Source: Emmonsiellopsis sp. PD_33
Taxonomy: Eukaryota > Ascomycota > Eurotiomycetes > Onygenales > Ajellomycetaceae
DNA: 57,567 nucleotides
Direction of reading: 5' to 3'
NCBI GenBank assembly: GCA_032988165.1
Contig: JANTQF010000220.1
Location: 1-57,567, forward strand
The first letter of the stretch is position 1. Every line of letters begins with the position of its first letter. The translations under genes were made by a program, and so were the position numbers. The notes under the pieces were generated by a model that had not been told where the DNA came from, did not search any database, and was given only the letters and a program-made list of their open reading frames with translations. This document shows positions 55,775 to 57,567 of the stretch, in pieces.

Positions 55775-57567
55775 CCCGATTGATTCGTTGTTGGTTGGCG
55801 GTCTCTTCTAACTACTTGACGGAATAGTGCCAGAGGCGTACGCCTGCGATAATCTTGAGCCACTAAAAGGCAATAGAGGTTAAGAGGGCACTCACTCCCA
55901 ATTACGCGACGTATCTGCGCGTAGACAAACGGCCAGACAGTTTCCTGCGTGCAATCCAAGGCCTAGAAGTATTGCGAAGGAGCTGGGGCGGCTCATAAAG
56001 GTGGGAAATATCAGCAGAACATCCAGGACAATGCAAATCCATACAGCAAAATAAGGGCTATGCAAAATAAGTATGAAATGTAAGGAGAGCTTTTCATGCG
56101 CAGGATGTTGCATAGGAATCCGTCTAGTGTTTTCTTTTTCCCGTCTCCTTTGTGATTGTTCTTGCTCTGGAAAAGGGGGAAGGAAACAACCACCCGGTGC
56201 CCCCTGAATCTTGAAGCAAGGCAGGGGCGTTATCGATTGTTGCGATTTCCTAATCATGGCTTGCCTCGCGGTTGCCTTGACTCATTCGTCCGAGGCTTTG
56301 ATTCGACATCCTATCATTAACGTGAGATGAAAGTAGTTACGGAGCTCGAAGAAATCCCTATCAGCAAAAATATTATTGCCGTTCAGCACTTACAAGCCAT
56401 AACCCGCTGTCATCAACTATGTCCCCATCCAAAGCGCAACCGCAAAAACGCCATATCGGTCATATTCAGTCCCATTCTTAGCCCATGCAGGATAAACTCA
56501 ACGCGGCAGTTTGAATTCAGTACTCAGGTGGCATTGTATGGGATGTACTCCTCAGAGTTTCCTATCCCCATCCCGCGTTGAAATCCGTCCCGCGTTACAT
56601 TTCAACATATGGCCTGGGCTGATTGACCAGGATCCTCCTTTGAAATCCCAGAGCTTTCTTATGCTAAAAACTAGAGCATATGCCTCCACTTCCGCCCCAG
56701 AAGTTCCCTTACCGCCCCCCCTCCCACCAACTCCCCTTTTTTCCCCTATGAACTACAGCCATATACCTCCCCAAAATCAAACCCCAAGCATGAACAAACC
56801 AGCCAACATTCTTTCTTTCCTAACCATTTATTAACCTAACAGCCTCTTAAGTGCACGTTCACATCTCACATCTGACATATCCGCGTCCGCGTCCGCATCC
56901 AAATTCAACATCCACATCCACATTGCCATACATACTAACATCCACGCATACCCCCTTCACGCCGCCACAATCTCCATCGCGTACCATACACAGAACACCT
57001 ACTGGTTCCATTACTTATATTACCAACATACCATGCATGAGACATTCATAGGCACAGTGAAGGGTGTACGCACATACATACTCCATATAACAAAAGCCAT
57101 GAGTAGAAAAAAGGCATAAACACAGCATAGCATAGTGTAGTTACCTAGTATACACCACCTCACTACTAGCATAGTAGCCAGGCTATAAGGTAAAAGTAGC
57201 AAGCAGCAAAGTCATATCATATCCTATCCTATAGAGAGAGATATATAAAAAACGAAAATGAAAAAGAAAAAGGAAAGGCAAAAAGCCAGCCCAGCCACCC
57301 TCTATTAAACCCAAACCTAAACACACAAAACCCAACCGGGCAGGGGAAGCAGCAGTAGCAGCAGTAGCAGAAAAAAAAATTTAGCCGCCTAGTTTTATGA
57401 AGTTAGTAGCATAGTATAGCATATCATAGCATAGCATAGCAGGCAGTACATGTAGGTACCTTTTTGAAAAAAAAAAAAGAAAAGAAAAAAAAAGAAAAAG
57501 GAAATTGATTGGGCGGAATGGATTGGAATTTTTTTTCCCCTCCTGAATCCATTCCCTTCCCCTACCC
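55775..57567. other. upstream region of the GH16 gene and window end, no supported gene
   Basis: Contains low-complexity sequence: CCGCGT/CCACAT hexamers at 56,880-56,925, ATAGC-type pentamers at about 57,408-57,445, a CAGCAGTAG run at about 57,349-57,370 and a poly-purine A/G run at 57,467-57,503. Small ORFs here have no family support. The purine/pyrimidine-rich character at the right edge suggests the UTR or promoter of a gene beyond the window. Confidence 0.6.

Noticed and set aside
55892..56257. 121-codon minus-strand ORF upstream of GH16
   Set aside because: No family similarity and overlapping alternative frames; lies where the promoter/5' leader of GH16 is expected.

Overview
The window suggests a filamentous ascomycete, probably a eurotiomycete and plausibly Onygenales. 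The genes have short (about 50-80 bp) GT-AG introns with CTAAC/CTAAT branch sites, and they encode a type-B carboxylesterase, a TINC/ADIP coiled-coil protein, a Pof3-like F-box/TPR protein, indoleamine 2,3-dioxygenase and a GPI-type GH16 enzyme. The transposon block is full of C-to-T/G-to-A damage and almost lacks CG dinucleotides, a pattern I know from repeats of Coccidioides and relatives. The species is not proven.

There are two compartments. (1) 1-392 is a left flank opening with a (TAG)42 microsatellite. (2) 393-42,191 is a very AT-rich island with no intact gene. It is bounded by a 41-bp terminal inverted repeat (38/41 matches, every mismatch a C/T transition) and by a 5-bp direct repeat GGTAT, so the whole 41.8 kb looks like one giant insertion with other elements nested in it. 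From left to right it holds: an unknown degenerate gene and an rve-integrase (Ginger-like) pseudogene (1.6-4.6 kb); minisatellites; a lysine-rich degenerate gene (6.7-8.0 kb); a 368-bp hAT-type foldback MITE with perfect 8-bp target duplication (9,247-9,614); satellite arrays (12.2-15.2 kb; 94-bp unit); 185-bp tandem repeats; a Plavaka (CMC/EnSpm) transposase pseudogene and a SNF2-helicase pseudogene in tandem on the minus strand (16.3-23.6 kb); a divergent Cys/His-rich degenerate gene; a complete 5,537-bp hAT transposon (27,388-32,924) with 22-bp inverted repeats, 8-bp target duplication and three gene remnants; a second, 5'-truncated copy of the integrase-associated module (33.3-34.8 kb); and two inverted arrays of an 81-bp, 27-codon minisatellite (35 and 39 kb).

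(3) 42,197-57,567 is normal genic DNA, beginning abruptly at the island edge: secreted carboxylesterase (+, 4 exons), TINC/ADIP (-, 3 exons), Pof3-like F-box/TPR/LRR protein (+, 5 exons, head-to-head with TINC), indoleamine 2,3-dioxygenase (-, 5 exons), GH16 glucan-active enzyme (-, 2 exons), and long non-coding spacers. These genes look unrelated in pathway and do not form a cluster.

All exon structures, motif calls and repeat periods were made by eye. No database search or composition calculation was run.
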